Shown here one piece after another: positions 21,322-31,522 of a stretch of DNA of 64,000 nt. The notes under the pieces are model-generated. The model was given only the letters and a program-made list of their open reading frames with translations, was not told the origin of the DNA and did not search any database. Made by a program: the position numbers and the translations under genes. Positions within the stretch are counted from its first letter, which is position 1. Every line of letters starts with the position of its first letter. Source of the stretch: Caldilinea sp. CFX5 (GTDB taxonomy: Bacteria > Chloroflexota > Anaerolineae > Caldilineales > Caldilineaceae). Location of the stretch: positions 1 through 64,000 of the forward strand of contig QWII01000043.1 of NCBI GenBank assembly GCA_021405325.1, given 5' to 3'.

Positions 21322-22965
21322 ATGTCGCAAGCACTTTACCGCAAGTGGCGTAGCCAAACCTTTGACCAGGTGGTTGGTCAAGAACATGTGATTCAGACAT
21401 TGCGCAACGCCCTGCGCGATGGTCGCGTCGCGCACGCCTATCTCTTCTCCGGCCCCAGAGGTACCGGCAAGACCAGCATTGCCCGCATCCTCGCCAAAGC
21501 GCTCAACTGCACTGCGCCGGAGGCTGAACGCCCTTGTGACAAATGCCCCACCTGCGTCGCCATCAGCGAGGGGCGCATGTTGGATCTCATCGAGATCGAC
21601 GCCGCCAGCAACAACAGCGTTGATGATGTGCGTGATCTGCGTGAGAAGGTCAATTTCCGGCCTAGTGAGGGGCGCTACAAAGTCTACATTGTGGACGAGG
21701 TCCATATGTTGAGTGTGAGCGCCTTCAACGCTCTGTTGAAGACGCTGGAAGAGCCGCCGCCCCATGCCCGCTTTATGTTGGCGACCACCGAGCCGCATAA
21801 GATCCCGGCCACCATTTTAAGCCGCTGTCAACGCTTTGACTTGCGTCGGCTCACCGTGCCGGAGATTGTGGCCCATTTACAGATGATCGCCCAGGCCGAA
21901 GGCTTTGGCGCCGAGACGGAAGCGCTCATGGCGATTGGGCGCGCCGCCCAGGGCTGTATGCGCGACGCCATCAGCCTCCTCGACCAGATGCTGAGTTACG
22001 GCAATGAGATGATCACCTTTGTCCAGGTGCAGCAGGCGCTGGGGGCGGTCAGTGCGCAGGCAGTGGCCGACCTGGTCAATACCATTGCCACCAAACAGGT
22101 GGCGGCAGGGCTGCGGCTCATCCAGGATTTGTTGACCCAGGGCGCCAGCCTGACCGAATTTTGCCATCAGGTCATTGAACATTTACGCGGCGTCATGGTT
22201 TTGCAAATGGCCGGCGATGCCGACCTGTTAAATGAACTGCCGCGTGAAACTGTGCAGTTGATGCAACGCCAAGCCCAACAACTCGCGCTGCCGACGACGC
22301 TCTATGCCATCAAGCGTTTTAGCACGGCTACGGTTGAGCTAAAGGGCAGCTATCAACCGCAGTTGCCGCTGGAACTGGCCTTTATTGAAGCGGTGCAAGG
22401 CGAAGTGACGGCGCCGGCCATGATGGTGATGCCGACAGCGCCAATGGCGCCGGCCCCGGTGGCAGCAACGGTAGTCGCACCGACTATCGCGGCGCCCCAG
22501 CCGACGCCGGCCGCGGCAACCGGCGTCGCCCCCACCCAGGCGCCACCCCCGCCCGAACCGGCCGCGCCCAAAGAGCCGCCACCTCTGGACTTAACGGCGA
22601 TCAAACGCTTAAATGACCAGTGGAAGGATCAGTTCCTGCCGACGGTGCGTAAACAATTTGGCGTGCGGGTCGAAGCGGCGCTGCGGGGTGTGCGCGACAT
22701 TGCCATTTCGCAGGATACAGTCGCCTTTGCCTTTGGCGCCAACGACTTTACGCGCGAAATGATCGCCGAGCCGGAGACGAATAGCAAAATTGTAGCCATG
22801 CTTTCCAAGATTTTAGGCCGTAGTGTTAAACTAGACTGTCAGTCTGGTGAACGCGCTCAGTTAACGAATATGATCACCGTCACCCCGCTGGCGCAAGAGA
22901 GTGACGGCATTGATCCGTTGTTAGAGTACGCCGTCTCGACGCTGGGGGCTGAGGTGGTGCAGTAG
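21322..22965 (+). CDS. dnaX: DNA polymerase III subunit gamma/tau
   Basis: Clamp-loader ATPase of the replisome. 547 residues: AAA+ domain with Walker A GPRGTGKTS near residue 46, a zinc module CNCTAPEAERPCDKCPTC, Walker B DEVHMLS and the SRC sensor ILSRCQRFDLRRL. Domain III continues to about residue 355. A Pro/Ala-rich linker (370-420) leads to a C-terminal domain that should contact the polymerase. It is the first gene of the conserved dnaX-ybaB-recR set. The stop codon begins an AGAAGACA octamer array. Confidence 0.96.
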   Translation: MSQALYRKWRSQTFDQVVGQEHVIQTLRNALRDGRVAHAYLFSGPRGTGKTSIARILAKALNCTAPEAERPCDKCPTCVAISEGRMLDLIEIDAASNNSVDDVRDLREKVNFRPSEGRYKVYIVDEVHMLSVSAFNALLKTLEEPPPHARFMLATTEPHKIPATILSRCQRFDLRRLTVPEIVAHLQMIAQAEGFGAETEALMAIGRAAQGCMRDAISLLDQMLSYGNEMITFVQVQQALGAVSAQAVADLVNTIATKQVAAGLRLIQDLLTQGASLTEFCHQVIEHLRGVMVLQMAGDADLLNELPRETVQLMQRQAQQLALPTTLYAIKRFSTATVELKGSYQPQLPLELAFIEAVQGEVTAPAMMVMPTAPMAPAPVAATVVAPTIAAPQPTPAAATGVAPTQAPPPPEPAAPKEPPPLDLTAIKRLNDQWKDQFLPTVRKQFGVRVEAALRGVRDIAISQDTVAFAFGANDFTREMIAEPETNSKIVAMLSKILGRSVKLDCQSGERAQLTNMITVTPLAQESDGIDPLLEYAVSTLGAEVVQ

Positions 22966-22993
22966 AAGACAAGAAGACCGGAAGACAAGAGGG
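22963..22993. repeat. AGAAGACA octamer array at the dnaX stop
   Basis: Words AGAAGACA, AGAAGACC and GGAAGACA (22964-22987) start inside the stop codon TAG. Related arrays occur at 44179-44226 and, on the opposite strand, at 62177-62216. Confidence 0.85.
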
Positions 22994-23046
22994 TAGAAGT
23001 CAGTCGGTAGGATTGGGTATTGGTTGTGTGTAATGATCGTGGCGAT

Positions 23047-23084
23047 ACGCAACACGCAACACGCAACACGAATCACGAATTACG
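23047..23084. repeat. ACGCAAC / ACGAATC heptamer words before ybaB
   Basis: The words ACGCAAC and ACGAATC repeat at 7-base spacing, ending about 20 bases before the ybaB start. The same vocabulary appears at 27712-27775, 45117-45197 and 54934-54963. Confidence 0.8.
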
Positions 23085-23103
23085 TAAACAAAGGAAATGT
23101 CTC

Positions 23104-23508
23104 ATGAAACTAAAACGTAACAATCGACAACTGGCGCCACAACCGAGTGGCGGGAAGCCGGGGCGTGGCGGCTTGGGCATGGGCATGACGGGCAATAATC
23201 CCGGTCAACTGATGTCGCAGATGCAGAAGCTGCAAGAAGAGATGGCAAAGACCCAAGCTGCGCTGGATGACGAAGAAGTGACGGCCAGCGTTGGCGGCGG
23301 CGTGGTGACGGTGGTGGCGACCGGCGGACAATTGCTCAAGTCGATCACCATCAAGCCGGAGGCCGTTGACCCCGATGATGTGGATATGCTCCAGGATATG
23401 CTGCTCTCGGCTGTTAACGAAGCCTTGCAAAAGGCCAAAGCATTGGGCGAGGAACGCATGGGTTCACTGACCGGCGGGTTGGGGCTGCCTCCCGGACTGG
23501 GATTTTAG
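23104..23508 (+). CDS. ybaB: YbaB/EbfC family nucleoid-associated protein
   Basis: 134 residues. After a basic, Gly-rich N-terminal extension (to about residue 35) the YbaB/EbfC domain runs MSQMQKLQEEMAKTQAALDDE, VVATGGQLLKSITIKPEAV and DDVDMLQDMLLSAVNEAL. These dimers bind DNA and condense or protect it. The ATG at 23104 follows AAAGGAAA. Position between dnaX and recR is classic. The ybaB stop TAG is inside the left arm of the next hairpin. Confidence 0.92.
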   Translation: MKLKRNNRQLAPQPSGGKPGRGGLGMGMTGNNPGQLMSQMQKLQEEMAKTQAALDDEEVTASVGGGVVTVVATGGQLLKSITIKPEAVDPDDVDMLQDMLLSAVNEALQKAKALGEERMGSLTGGLGLPPGLGF

Positions 23509-23587
23509 ATTTTGGATTTTTGATTTTGGATTGTCTGCCGCAGTCCAAAGTCATCGAACCAAAATCTAAAATCGGAAATCTAAAATC
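23501..23587. repeat. GATTTTGGATTTT hairpin filling the ybaB-recR gap
   Basis: Arms 23501-23529 and 23559-23587 match at 25 of 29 positions. The left arm includes the last two codons and stop of ybaB; the right arm ends two bases before the recR ATG. The ybaB-recR spacer therefore consists of this element alone, and any recR ribosome-binding site must lie within it. Confidence 0.85.
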
Positions 23588-23589
23588 TT

Positions 23590-24201
23590 ATGCAACCATT
23601 AGCGGAACCAGTTAGCAAATTAATCGAAGCCTTTAACCAGCTTCCCGGTATTGGACCAAAGACGGCCAGCCGGTTAACCTATTTTCTGTTGCGCGCCGAC
23701 GATTCGGTCTCGCTCAACCTAGCCAATGCGTTGACGGCGTTGAAAGCGGGTACGCTTTTCTGTACCATCTGCCAGAACATTGCCGACCGCGACCCTTGCG
23801 CCATCTGTGATAATCCCCAACGGGATCACAGCATCATCTGTGTTGTGGAGGAGCCGCTCGATGTACAAGCAATTGAGCGGACGCGTGAGTATCATGGTCT
23901 CTACCATGTCCTGCATGGCGCTATCTCGCCAGTGCAAGGGGTCGGGCCGGATGACCTGAAAATTCGCGAATTGTTACAACGACTCCAGCCCAAAGATGGC
24001 GCCCCCCCTGTCGCCGAACTATTGCTGGCAACCAATCCCAACCTCGAAGGGGAGGCCACGGCAATGTACATTGCTCGCCTGATCAAGCCCTTTGGCGTGC
24101 GTGTCACTCGCCTGGCCCGTGGCTTGCCGGTGGGCGGCGACTTGGAATATGCCGATGAAGTCACACTGGGGCGGGCTTTGTCAGGCCGCAGTGAAATGTA
24201 A
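23590..24201 (+). CDS. recR: Recombination mediator protein RecR
   Basis: 203 residues. Helix-hairpin-helix LPGIGPKTASRL near residue 20, a Cys4 zinc finger CTICQNIADRDPCAIC near 57-72, and a Toprim domain (IICVVEEPLDVQAIE, LLLATNPNLEGEATAMYI, TRLARGLPVGGDLEYADEVTL). Works with RecO/RecF to load RecA at gaps. The length is standard. Third gene of the dnaX cluster; no Shine-Dalgarno independent of the preceding hairpin is visible. Confidence 0.96.
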   Translation: MQPLAEPVSKLIEAFNQLPGIGPKTASRLTYFLLRADDSVSLNLANALTALKAGTLFCTICQNIADRDPCAICDNPQRDHSIICVVEEPLDVQAIERTREYHGLYHVLHGAISPVQGVGPDDLKIRELLQRLQPKDGAPPVAELLLATNPNLEGEATAMYIARLIKPFGVRVTRLARGLPVGGDLEYADEVTLGRALSGRSEM

Positions 24202-24226
24202 ACCGACAATAAACCCGCTAGTCCAT

Positions 24227-24262
24227 CCTCGTAGGGGCACGATACATCGTGTCCCTACGAGG
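24227..24262. repeat. CGTAGGGGCACGAT hairpin
   Basis: 17-base arms (24227-24243, 24246-24262) with one mismatch and a 2-base loop, core GTAGGGGCACGAT. It follows recR by 25 bases. Same family as 29465-29512 and 61327-61386. Confidence 0.9.
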
Positions 24263-24298
24263 AGCATATGGCGGAAATCGCTCAATCTCTGACGCACT

Positions 24299-25981
<1,683 letters not shown>

Positions 25982-25983
25982 TC

Positions 25984-26535
25984 ATGGAACGGCCGGACTA
26001 TTTTCGGATTATCCACAAGTATATTCCCCCCGATAGCCCAACCTACCCGATTTATCTGATTCACTGCCAACTGGTTGCCAATAAGGCGTTGACCATTGCC
26101 AAGAACTTACGCCTTTCTGAAAAAAAGCAGACCTTTATTGAAGAAGCGGCCATGCTCCACGACATCGGCATCATCCGCACCAACACCCCCGACATTTTCT
26201 GCTATGGCGATCTGCCCTATCTCTGTCACCTGAGCGAAGGGCGCGCCATTCTAGAGGCGGAAGGCTTGCCCCGTCATGCCCTAGTGGCCGAAACTCATGT
26301 TGGCGTGGGCCTGACCAAAGAGCAGATTCAGGAACAGGGCTTACCCCTCCCCCATCGCGATATGAAACCGACCACCATCGAAGAAGAGATTATCAGCTTT
26401 GCCGATCTCTTCTATTCCAAGAATAGCGAAAAACTGTGGCGCGAAAAGCCGCTCAAAAAGGTGCGCGAAAACATTGCCAAGCGGGGCAAAGACCAACTCG
26501 CCATTTTGGATGATTGGATCAAACGGTTTACGTAG
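25984..26535 (+). CDS. HD domain protein
   Basis: 183 residues, starting two bases after the mutase stop. The HD-phosphohydrolase residues are H27 (YLIHCQ), H59-D60 (MLHDIGI) and the Asp of ISFADLFY near 140. It likely hydrolyses a phosphodiester or nucleotide; the substrate is unknown. Position between mutase and epimerase suggests a link to that pathway, or merely operon membership. The TAG stop lies in a GTAGACAG array. Confidence 0.85.
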   Translation: MERPDYFRIIHKYIPPDSPTYPIYLIHCQLVANKALTIAKNLRLSEKKQTFIEEAAMLHDIGIIRTNTPDIFCYGDLPYLCHLSEGRAILEAEGLPRHALVAETHVGVGLTKEQIQEQGLPLPHRDMKPTTIEEEIISFADLFYSKNSEKLWREKPLKKVRENIAKRGKDQLAILDDWIKRFT

Positions 26536-26630
26536 ACAGGTAGACAGGTACATAGGTATTGTTGACAAAGTCCCTATTCCCTATCTACCTATCTACCTGT
26601 CTACCTGTCTACCTGTCTACCTATGTACCT
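26532..26630. repeat. GTAGACAG octamer hairpin at the HD gene stop
   Basis: Left words GTAGACAG, GTAGACAG, GTACATAG (26532-26555). Right words CTATCTAC x2, CTGTCTAC x3, CTATGTAC (26581-26628). The arms carry three and six units, so one side has expanded. The stop codon of the HD gene (26533-26535) is in the first word. Confidence 0.92.
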
Positions 26631-26643
26631 AAGGATCAACTGC

Positions 26644-27048
26644 ATGTTCACACGAATCGACCATATCGGCATTGTCGTCGAGAGCATCGACGCCAGCCTG
26701 AAAACGTATTGTGATAGCTTGGGCTTTAGGCTGTTGGAACGGCGCACTGTCCCTGAACATCTGGTGGAAGTCGCCTTTTTGGATGCCGGCAACAGTGCGC
26801 TGGAACTGTTGGCGCCGCTGGACAACAGCAGCGGTACGGCGCGCTTTCTGCAAAATCGGGGGGAAGGGGTGCATCACATCTGCTTTGCCGTGGATGATAT
26901 TGTCGCTGCCCTGGCGGAAGTGCGGGCGCAAGGGCTGCGGTTGATTGATGAACAGCCGCGCCAGGGCATTCATGGCCTGGTCGCCTTTGTCCACCCCAAG
27001 GGGACCCACGGCGCCATGATCGAACTGCTCCAGAAGCAGCACCCATGA
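26644..27048 (+). CDS. mce: Methylmalonyl-CoA epimerase
   Basis: Interconverts (R)- and (S)-methylmalonyl-CoA, supplying or draining the mutase. 134 residues of the glyoxalase/VOC fold. Metal ligands fit H7 (DHIGIVV), E54 or a neighbour in the ALELL strand, H78 (GVHHICFAVDD) and E127 (MIELLQ). The ATG at 26644 is chosen because the seven codons upstream belong to the repeat region. Its stop overlaps the next start (ATGA). Confidence 0.9.
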   Translation: MFTRIDHIGIVVESIDASLKTYCDSLGFRLLERRTVPEHLVEVAFLDAGNSALELLAPLDNSSGTARFLQNRGEGVHHICFAVDDIVAALAEVRAQGLRLIDEQPRQGIHGLVAFVHPKGTHGAMIELLQKQHP

Positions 27049-27701
27049 TCAGCTACGCCTTTAGCCTGCCGCGCCGGCTGACAATTGTGAACCTTGGCTT
27101 TGTCTCTGCGCGTTTTATCGCAGCCGTGACTCTACTTTGGTTAATGACCTACGGCTGGCTTGCCTACCGCTTGTTCGTCTATGGATTGTGGATCGGCTGG
27201 GTGGCAAATCTTTTTTTGGCCGTGATTACCATTTCGCTGGGCGTGTTGGTTGTGCTGGGGTGGCGGCGGGTCGGCTGGCAATGGCTACGTGGCTGGCGCC
27301 AAGGGAGCAAGTGGCGGGCGCTCTCGCTGGCGGCCATGTATCGCCTGGAGCCGTCGGCGTTTGAAGATTATGTCGCCTATCGTATCTTTGCCCGTCAGGG
27401 GTATCAAGTGCTGAACACGCCCGATACCAAAGATGGCGGCATTGATGTGTTGATCACCGATGAGTATGGCCGGCAGGCGGTGGTGCAATGTAAACGCTAC
27501 AAAGGCACTGTGGGCAGCGCCACTGTGCGTGAACTCTACGGCACCATGATCCACACCGGCGCCGATCGCGCCTACCTGGCAACTACCGCCGAGATCAGCA
27601 ATGACGCCCGTGCGTGGGCCGAAGGCAAGCCGATCATCCTGCTCGACGGCCAACGGCTGGAACAACTAGCGCGCGCCACCCCCGGTTCGCGACAGATTTA
27701 A
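27045..27701 (+). CDS. Membrane-anchored Mrr-type restriction endonuclease
   Basis: 218 residues. Two hydrophobic helices (about 22-44 and 48-72) are followed by an Mrr_cat PD-(D/E)XK nuclease domain: FEDYVAYRIFARQGYQV, the Asp in GGIDVLI (D134) and the Q148-C-K150 of VVQCKRYK. Mrr-type enzymes usually cut methylated or otherwise modified DNA; the membrane anchor is a common variant of unknown role. The start overlaps the mce stop by four bases, an unusual partner for a metabolic gene. Confidence 0.85.
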   Translation: MISYAFSLPRRLTIVNLGFVSARFIAAVTLLWLMTYGWLAYRLFVYGLWIGWVANLFLAVITISLGVLVVLGWRRVGWQWLRGWRQGSKWRALSLAAMYRLEPSAFEDYVAYRIFARQGYQVLNTPDTKDGGIDVLITDEYGRQAVVQCKRYKGTVGSATVRELYGTMIHTGADRAYLATTAEISNDARAWAEGKPIILLDGQRLEQLARATPGSRQI

Positions 27702-27711
27702 GGCAATGCCG

Positions 27712-27775
27712 TGCTACGTGATGCGTGTTGCGTGAACCGATTGCCCGCCCATCACGAAGCACGAATCACATAAAG
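27712..27775. repeat. Degenerate CGTGATGCGTGTTGCG / CACGAATCAC hairpin
   Basis: The words CGTGATG, CGTGTTG and CGTGAAC on the left face CATCACGAAGCACGAATCAC on the right, an imperfect hairpin that ends just before the Shine-Dalgarno of the next gene. Same vocabulary as 23047 and 45117. Confidence 0.65.
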
Positions 27776-27783
27776 GAATACCT

Positions 27784-28530
27784 ATGTCACGTCCACAAAT
27801 CTTCGCCCACCGTGGAGCCAAAGCGGTCGCCCCGGAAAATACCTTGCCGGCCTTTGAACGAGCGTTGGCAATGGGGGTTGATGGCATCGAACTGGATGTC
27901 CATTGCAGCAAAGATGGGCAGTTGGTTGTCATTCATGATGAGTCACTGGAACGCACAACTACCGGTAAAGGCAAAGTGAGTGATTATACAGCCGCCCAGT
28001 TGGCAAAAATTGACGCCGGCACTCCTTTTAGCCCTATGTTTGCCGGCGTTGGCATACCCACGCTGAACGAAGTCTTTGATCTAGTGGGCAACCGTTGCCG
28101 GGTCAACGTCGAAATCAAGAGTGAAGACCCCAACGGCGGCGACCAGGCCGAGCCGTTGATTGCGCTCATTAAGGCGCGCAAGCTCTATGACCAGGTGATT
28201 GTCTCCAGCTTTAACCCGCCTTCCCTGATCAAAATGCGGGCGTTGGCGCCGACCATTCCGCTTGGCCTGCTCTACTATCTGCCGCTGCCGGCCTTCTTGC
28301 GCGACGCCTGGTTCTCGCCCATCATCAACCCGGAAGCGCTCCACCCCTATCATCGTCTGATCGACGCCGATCTGATGGCTTGGGCCAAGGCCCGTGGTTG
28401 CCCGGTCAACACCTGGACCGTCAACGATGGGACCGAGGCGCGGCGACTGGCGGCGTTGGGCGTGGCGGTGATCATGAGCGATGTACCGGATCAGATCATG
28501 GCGGCGCTGGGGGATGGGGCGCAAGTGTAA
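27784..28530 (+). CDS. Glycerophosphodiester phosphodiesterase
   Basis: 248 residues of the GDPD (UgpQ-like, cytoplasmic) family: hydrolyses glycerophosphodiesters to glycerol-3-phosphate and an alcohol. Catalytic motifs are [12 protein letters not shown] near residue 9, [26 protein letters not shown] (metal Glu/Asp and His) and VNVEIKS. The C-terminus contains VNTWTVND. No signal peptide. AAAGGAA precedes the ATG. Confidence 0.92.
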   Translation: MSRPQIFAHRGAKAVAPENTLPAFERALAMGVDGIELDVHCSKDGQLVVIHDESLERTTTGKGKVSDYTAAQLAKIDAGTPFSPMFAGVGIPTLNEVFDLVGNRCRVNVEIKSEDPNGGDQAEPLIALIKARKLYDQVIVSSFNPPSLIKMRALAPTIPLGLLYYLPLPAFLRDAWFSPIINPEALHPYHRLIDADLMAWAKARGCPVNTWTVNDGTEARRLAALGVAVIMSDVPDQIMAALGDGAQV

Positions 28531-28645
28531 GCAGAATCGCCATTGCACCAGGCCGCCCAATGCTACAATCAGCGCGATCTTCCTCATCCTCCGAAGCAGC
28601 CCATAGCTTGACGGTCGAATTCATTGCCCACAAAGGAGAAACACC

Positions 28646-29455
28646 ATGCGAAAAGTTGCACAGCTAGGTCGTCGCTCGTTCCTGTTGAATGCTGGTCGTG
28701 GCATGTTTGCGCTCTGGTCGGAGGTGACCTTTGGGTTGGGCCGGCGGGGGCTGGCGATTGCTATCGGCGGCTCCGGCCTGGTGACCGCCTGTGTTCAGCC
28801 GCAGGCTGTGACGCGCCAGGGAACCGTCCCACCCCCTACGCCAACGCCGCTCGCCCAACTGGATCCGGTTGAATACCAACGGGTGATCGCCCAGTTTGTC
28901 AACGCCTATGTCCTCATTCGTGGCAATGAAGCAGCGCTGGTCGATACGGGGTTGCCCGGCACCGGCGCCCAGTTTGCCGATGTGTTGACCGGCGCCGGAC
29001 TGGATTGGAATGCGGTGAAACATCTGATCATCACCCACTATCACCAGGATCACGTTGGGGCGATGGGCGAAGTGATGGCAGCAGCCCCCGGCGCCACTAT
29101 CTACGCCGGCGCCGAAGATATTCCCCAAATCGAAACGGCCCATACCATCCAGGCGGTGGCCGATGGCGACGAAGTCTTTGGTTTGCAGATTATCACCACG
29201 CCCGGTCATACCGCCGGTCATATTTCCATTTTGGACCCGGTGGGTTCGCTCTTTGTCGCCGGCGATGCGCTGGTCAACAACGAGAATACGCTGGCCGTCT
29301 CGCCGGCCCAATTTACCGCTGACATGGCGATGGCGCAGGAAAGCGTCAAGAAGATCGCCACCTTCACCTTTGAGAAAGCGGTCTTCGGCCACGGCGATCC
29401 GATTGAAAGCGGAGCATCAGCCGCCGTGGCCGAACTGGCGCAAAGCTTAGAATAA
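28646..29455 (+). CDS. Metallo-beta-lactamase fold lipoprotein (Tat signal)
   Basis: 269 residues. The N-terminus has GRRSFLLNAGRG, a twin-arginine-type signal, and a lipobox-like LVTAC near residue 50, so export and lipid anchoring are likely. The MBL domain shows THYHQDHVG (metal ligands), GHTAGHIS with a further His, AGDAL (bridging Asp) and GHGDP (last His). Substrate unknown; family members include lactonases and quorum-quenching-like hydrolases. CAAAGGAG lies before the ATG. Confidence 0.87.
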   Translation: MRKVAQLGRRSFLLNAGRGMFALWSEVTFGLGRRGLAIAIGGSGLVTACVQPQAVTRQGTVPPPTPTPLAQLDPVEYQRVIAQFVNAYVLIRGNEAALVDTGLPGTGAQFADVLTGAGLDWNAVKHLIITHYHQDHVGAMGEVMAAAPGATIYAGAEDIPQIETAHTIQAVADGDEVFGLQIITTPGHTAGHISILDPVGSLFVAGDALVNNENTLAVSPAQFTADMAMAQESVKKIATFTFEKAVFGHGDPIESGASAAVAELAQSLE

Positions 29456-29464
29456 TTCCTTCGG

Positions 29465-29512
29465 CAGCAACATCGTAGGGGCACGATAGTTCGTGCCCCT
29501 ACGATGCTGCTG
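29465..29512. repeat. CGTAGGGGCACGA hairpin with TAGT loop
   Basis: 22-base arms (29465-29486, 29491-29512) with one mismatch; loop TAGT. It begins 9 bases after the MBL stop. The core GTAGGGGCAmGATAGT is shared with 61327-61386. Confidence 0.92.
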
Positions 29513-29538
29513 TCTCATCTTGAAAAATTGAGTGTGGT

Positions 29539-31422
29539 ATGGCGGATGGAACACTTATTTGGCGGCGTGTAGGGGCATGGCAGGGGGGAACGGTGGCGGC
29601 GCTTGCCATCTCGCCTGCTTTTCAACAAGACGGCATTGGATTAGCCGCCACGGCGGCGGGTCTCTACCGCTCGACTGATGGCGGCCAACAGTGGCGTTGT
29701 GTACGAAGCGGCCTAGCCGATCCACGGATCATGACGGTTGCCTTTGCCCCAAGGGCGCCGTTAGCCTTTGCCGCCACCGCTGATGGCCGGCTCTTCCAGA
29801 GTGAGGATGGCGGAACAAGCTGGCAAGAAGTGACGGGCTGGGCCGGCTTCGGGTTGATCAACGCCATTGCCCCTTCGCCCGACTTCGCCGCCGACCAAAC
29901 CCTCTTTGTCGCCACCAACGAGGGGGTCTTCCGCAGTCAGGACGGCGGGGCAAGCTGGGCGAGTTCTACCTTTGGCCTGCTCGATCTGGAAATTCTCTGT
30001 CTGGCCTGTGCGCCCAATTTTGCTGAAAACGAATTGCTCTGGGCCGGCAGCGCCTTGGGCGGACTATACCGTTCACGCAATGGCGCCCGCTCCTGGCGCG
30101 ACTCTGGTCAAGGCTTGCCGGACATGGCCATACAATGTCTGGCTGTTTCGCCCAATTTCGCCGTCGATCAAACGCTCTATGTCGGCACGGAAAGCGACGG
30201 CCTCTACCGCTCCACCGACGGCGGCGCCAGTTGGCAAGCCGTCGCGCCTGAGTTGGCAGGACAAAGCATCAACGCCGTCGCCGTCAGCGTCGATGGGCAG
30301 ACCCTACTCGTCGGCGGGAGCAATGGGGTTTATCGCGCCGTGGATGGCGGGCAGCAATGGAGGCAGCCCGGCGGCGACGCCTTCGTCGCGCTAACGTTGG
30401 CGCTGGCGCCCAATGGCTTGGCGTTGGCCGGCGCCTATCAAGATGGCATTTTCGCTTTACCGGTTGGCCGTGAACCGTGGCAAACCGCCAGTAATGACTT
30501 GGCTGCCCACGCACCGCCGAGCGCCTTTTTTGCCCAGGATGGAACGATCTACTTGTTGGATGTTGCGGGCGCTTTCACCGCTTATCAGACCGCGACGCAA
30601 AGCTGGCGCGCGCTGAATCAAGATCTGGCCGAGGCGCCGGTGTTGGCAGCGGCCATTGGCGTCAGCGCACAAAGCGACTTGTTATATGCCGTCACGGCAA
30701 CAACCTTGTATTATGCCGCTGTCAACCGGCAGTGGCACAGCGCATCGTTACCCGAACAGAGCGCCCCGCCAGCGTTGCTCGCTGCTGTCCCCGCTGTTGC
30801 ATCCCGTCCAATGTTGCTCCTGGCCGACACCGCGAGCAACCTCTTTGCTTCGGATAACGACGGTGCGCAATGGACAACGTTGAATGCGCCCTGGTCAAAC
30901 AGTCAACTGTTACAGCTCGGCTTTGCGCCCACCACGAGCGTTACCCCAACCATCTACGCGCTGACCGCCCAACCACACGCCGAACACAACTACCTGCTAC
31001 AACTCTGGCACAGCAGTGATGGCGGCAATGCGTGGCTGGCATTGGCCGACTTTTATGCTGATACGCCGGCGGCTGTCCTGGCTGTGCCGCCCGATCCCCA
31101 CGAACGGGCGCTTCTGGTGGGGGTGCGCAACCGACTGATCAAGCTCTATCAAGCGTCGGGCAGTCACGACTGGGCGGTCACGCAGCACTTTCTGGCCGAT
31201 CGTCTGCGCATCACCAGCATTGTCACCACCGGTAACTACGCCGTCGATGGCGTCATTTATATCACCAGCAACCAAGGCGTCTTGCAAAGCCAGGATGGCG
31301 GCGCCACCTGGACGCCCGTCGGCGAGGGGCTGGCTGAACGCACCATCGTCGCCTTTCAACCCGCAATGAATGGACGCCCCGCCTATGCCGTGGAGCTAGG
31401 CGGCGTCATCTGGCAGCAATAG
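29539..31422 (+). CDS. BNR/Asp-box repeat beta-propeller protein
   Basis: 627 residues built of Asp-box repeats: YRSTDGGQQW, FQSEDGGTSW, FRSQDGGASW, YRSTDGGASW, HSSDGGNAW, LQSQDGGATW and others, as in sialidase/YCF48/Vps10 propellers. It probably folds as one 10-bladed or two stacked propellers and binds a ligand or protein. No signal peptide or membrane anchor, so either cytoplasmic or exported by an unrecognised route. No catalytic residues of sialidases recognised. Its stop TAG abuts the left arm of a 22-bp hairpin. Confidence 0.82.
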   Translation: MADGTLIWRRVGAWQGGTVAALAISPAFQQDGIGLAATAAGLYRSTDGGQQWRCVRSGLADPRIMTVAFAPRAPLAFAATADGRLFQSEDGGTSWQEVTGWAGFGLINAIAPSPDFAADQTLFVATNEGVFRSQDGGASWASSTFGLLDLEILCLACAPNFAENELLWAGSALGGLYRSRNGARSWRDSGQGLPDMAIQCLAVSPNFAVDQTLYVGTESDGLYRSTDGGASWQAVAPELAGQSINAVAVSVDGQTLLVGGSNGVYRAVDGGQQWRQPGGDAFVALTLALAPNGLALAGAYQDGIFALPVGREPWQTASNDLAAHAPPSAFFAQDGTIYLLDVAGAFTAYQTATQSWRALNQDLAEAPVLAAAIGVSAQSDLLYAVTATTLYYAAVNRQWHSASLPEQSAPPALLAAVPAVASRPMLLLADTASNLFASDNDGAQWTTLNAPWSNSQLLQLGFAPTTSVTPTIYALTAQPHAEHNYLLQLWHSSDGGNAWLALADFYADTPAAVLAVPPDPHERALLVGVRNRLIKLYQASGSHDWAVTQHFLADRLRITSIVTTGNYAVDGVIYITSNQGVLQSQDGGATWTPVGEGLAERTIVAFQPAMNGRPAYAVELGGVIWQQ

Positions 31423-31501
31423 GGGTACAGACGCGGATGTAGACAGCGCGGATTTTTTACTATTCAAGAATCGGCGCCATCTACATCCGCGTCTGTACCC
31501 C
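31422..31501. repeat. 22-bp perfect hairpin at the propeller gene stop
   Basis: Arms 31422-31443 and 31480-31501 (GGGGTACAGACGCGGATG...) are perfectly complementary around a 36-base loop. The last base of the stop codon is the first base of the arm. Confidence 0.9.
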
Positions 31502-31522
31502 ACCAACCAAAGGAGACCCACT

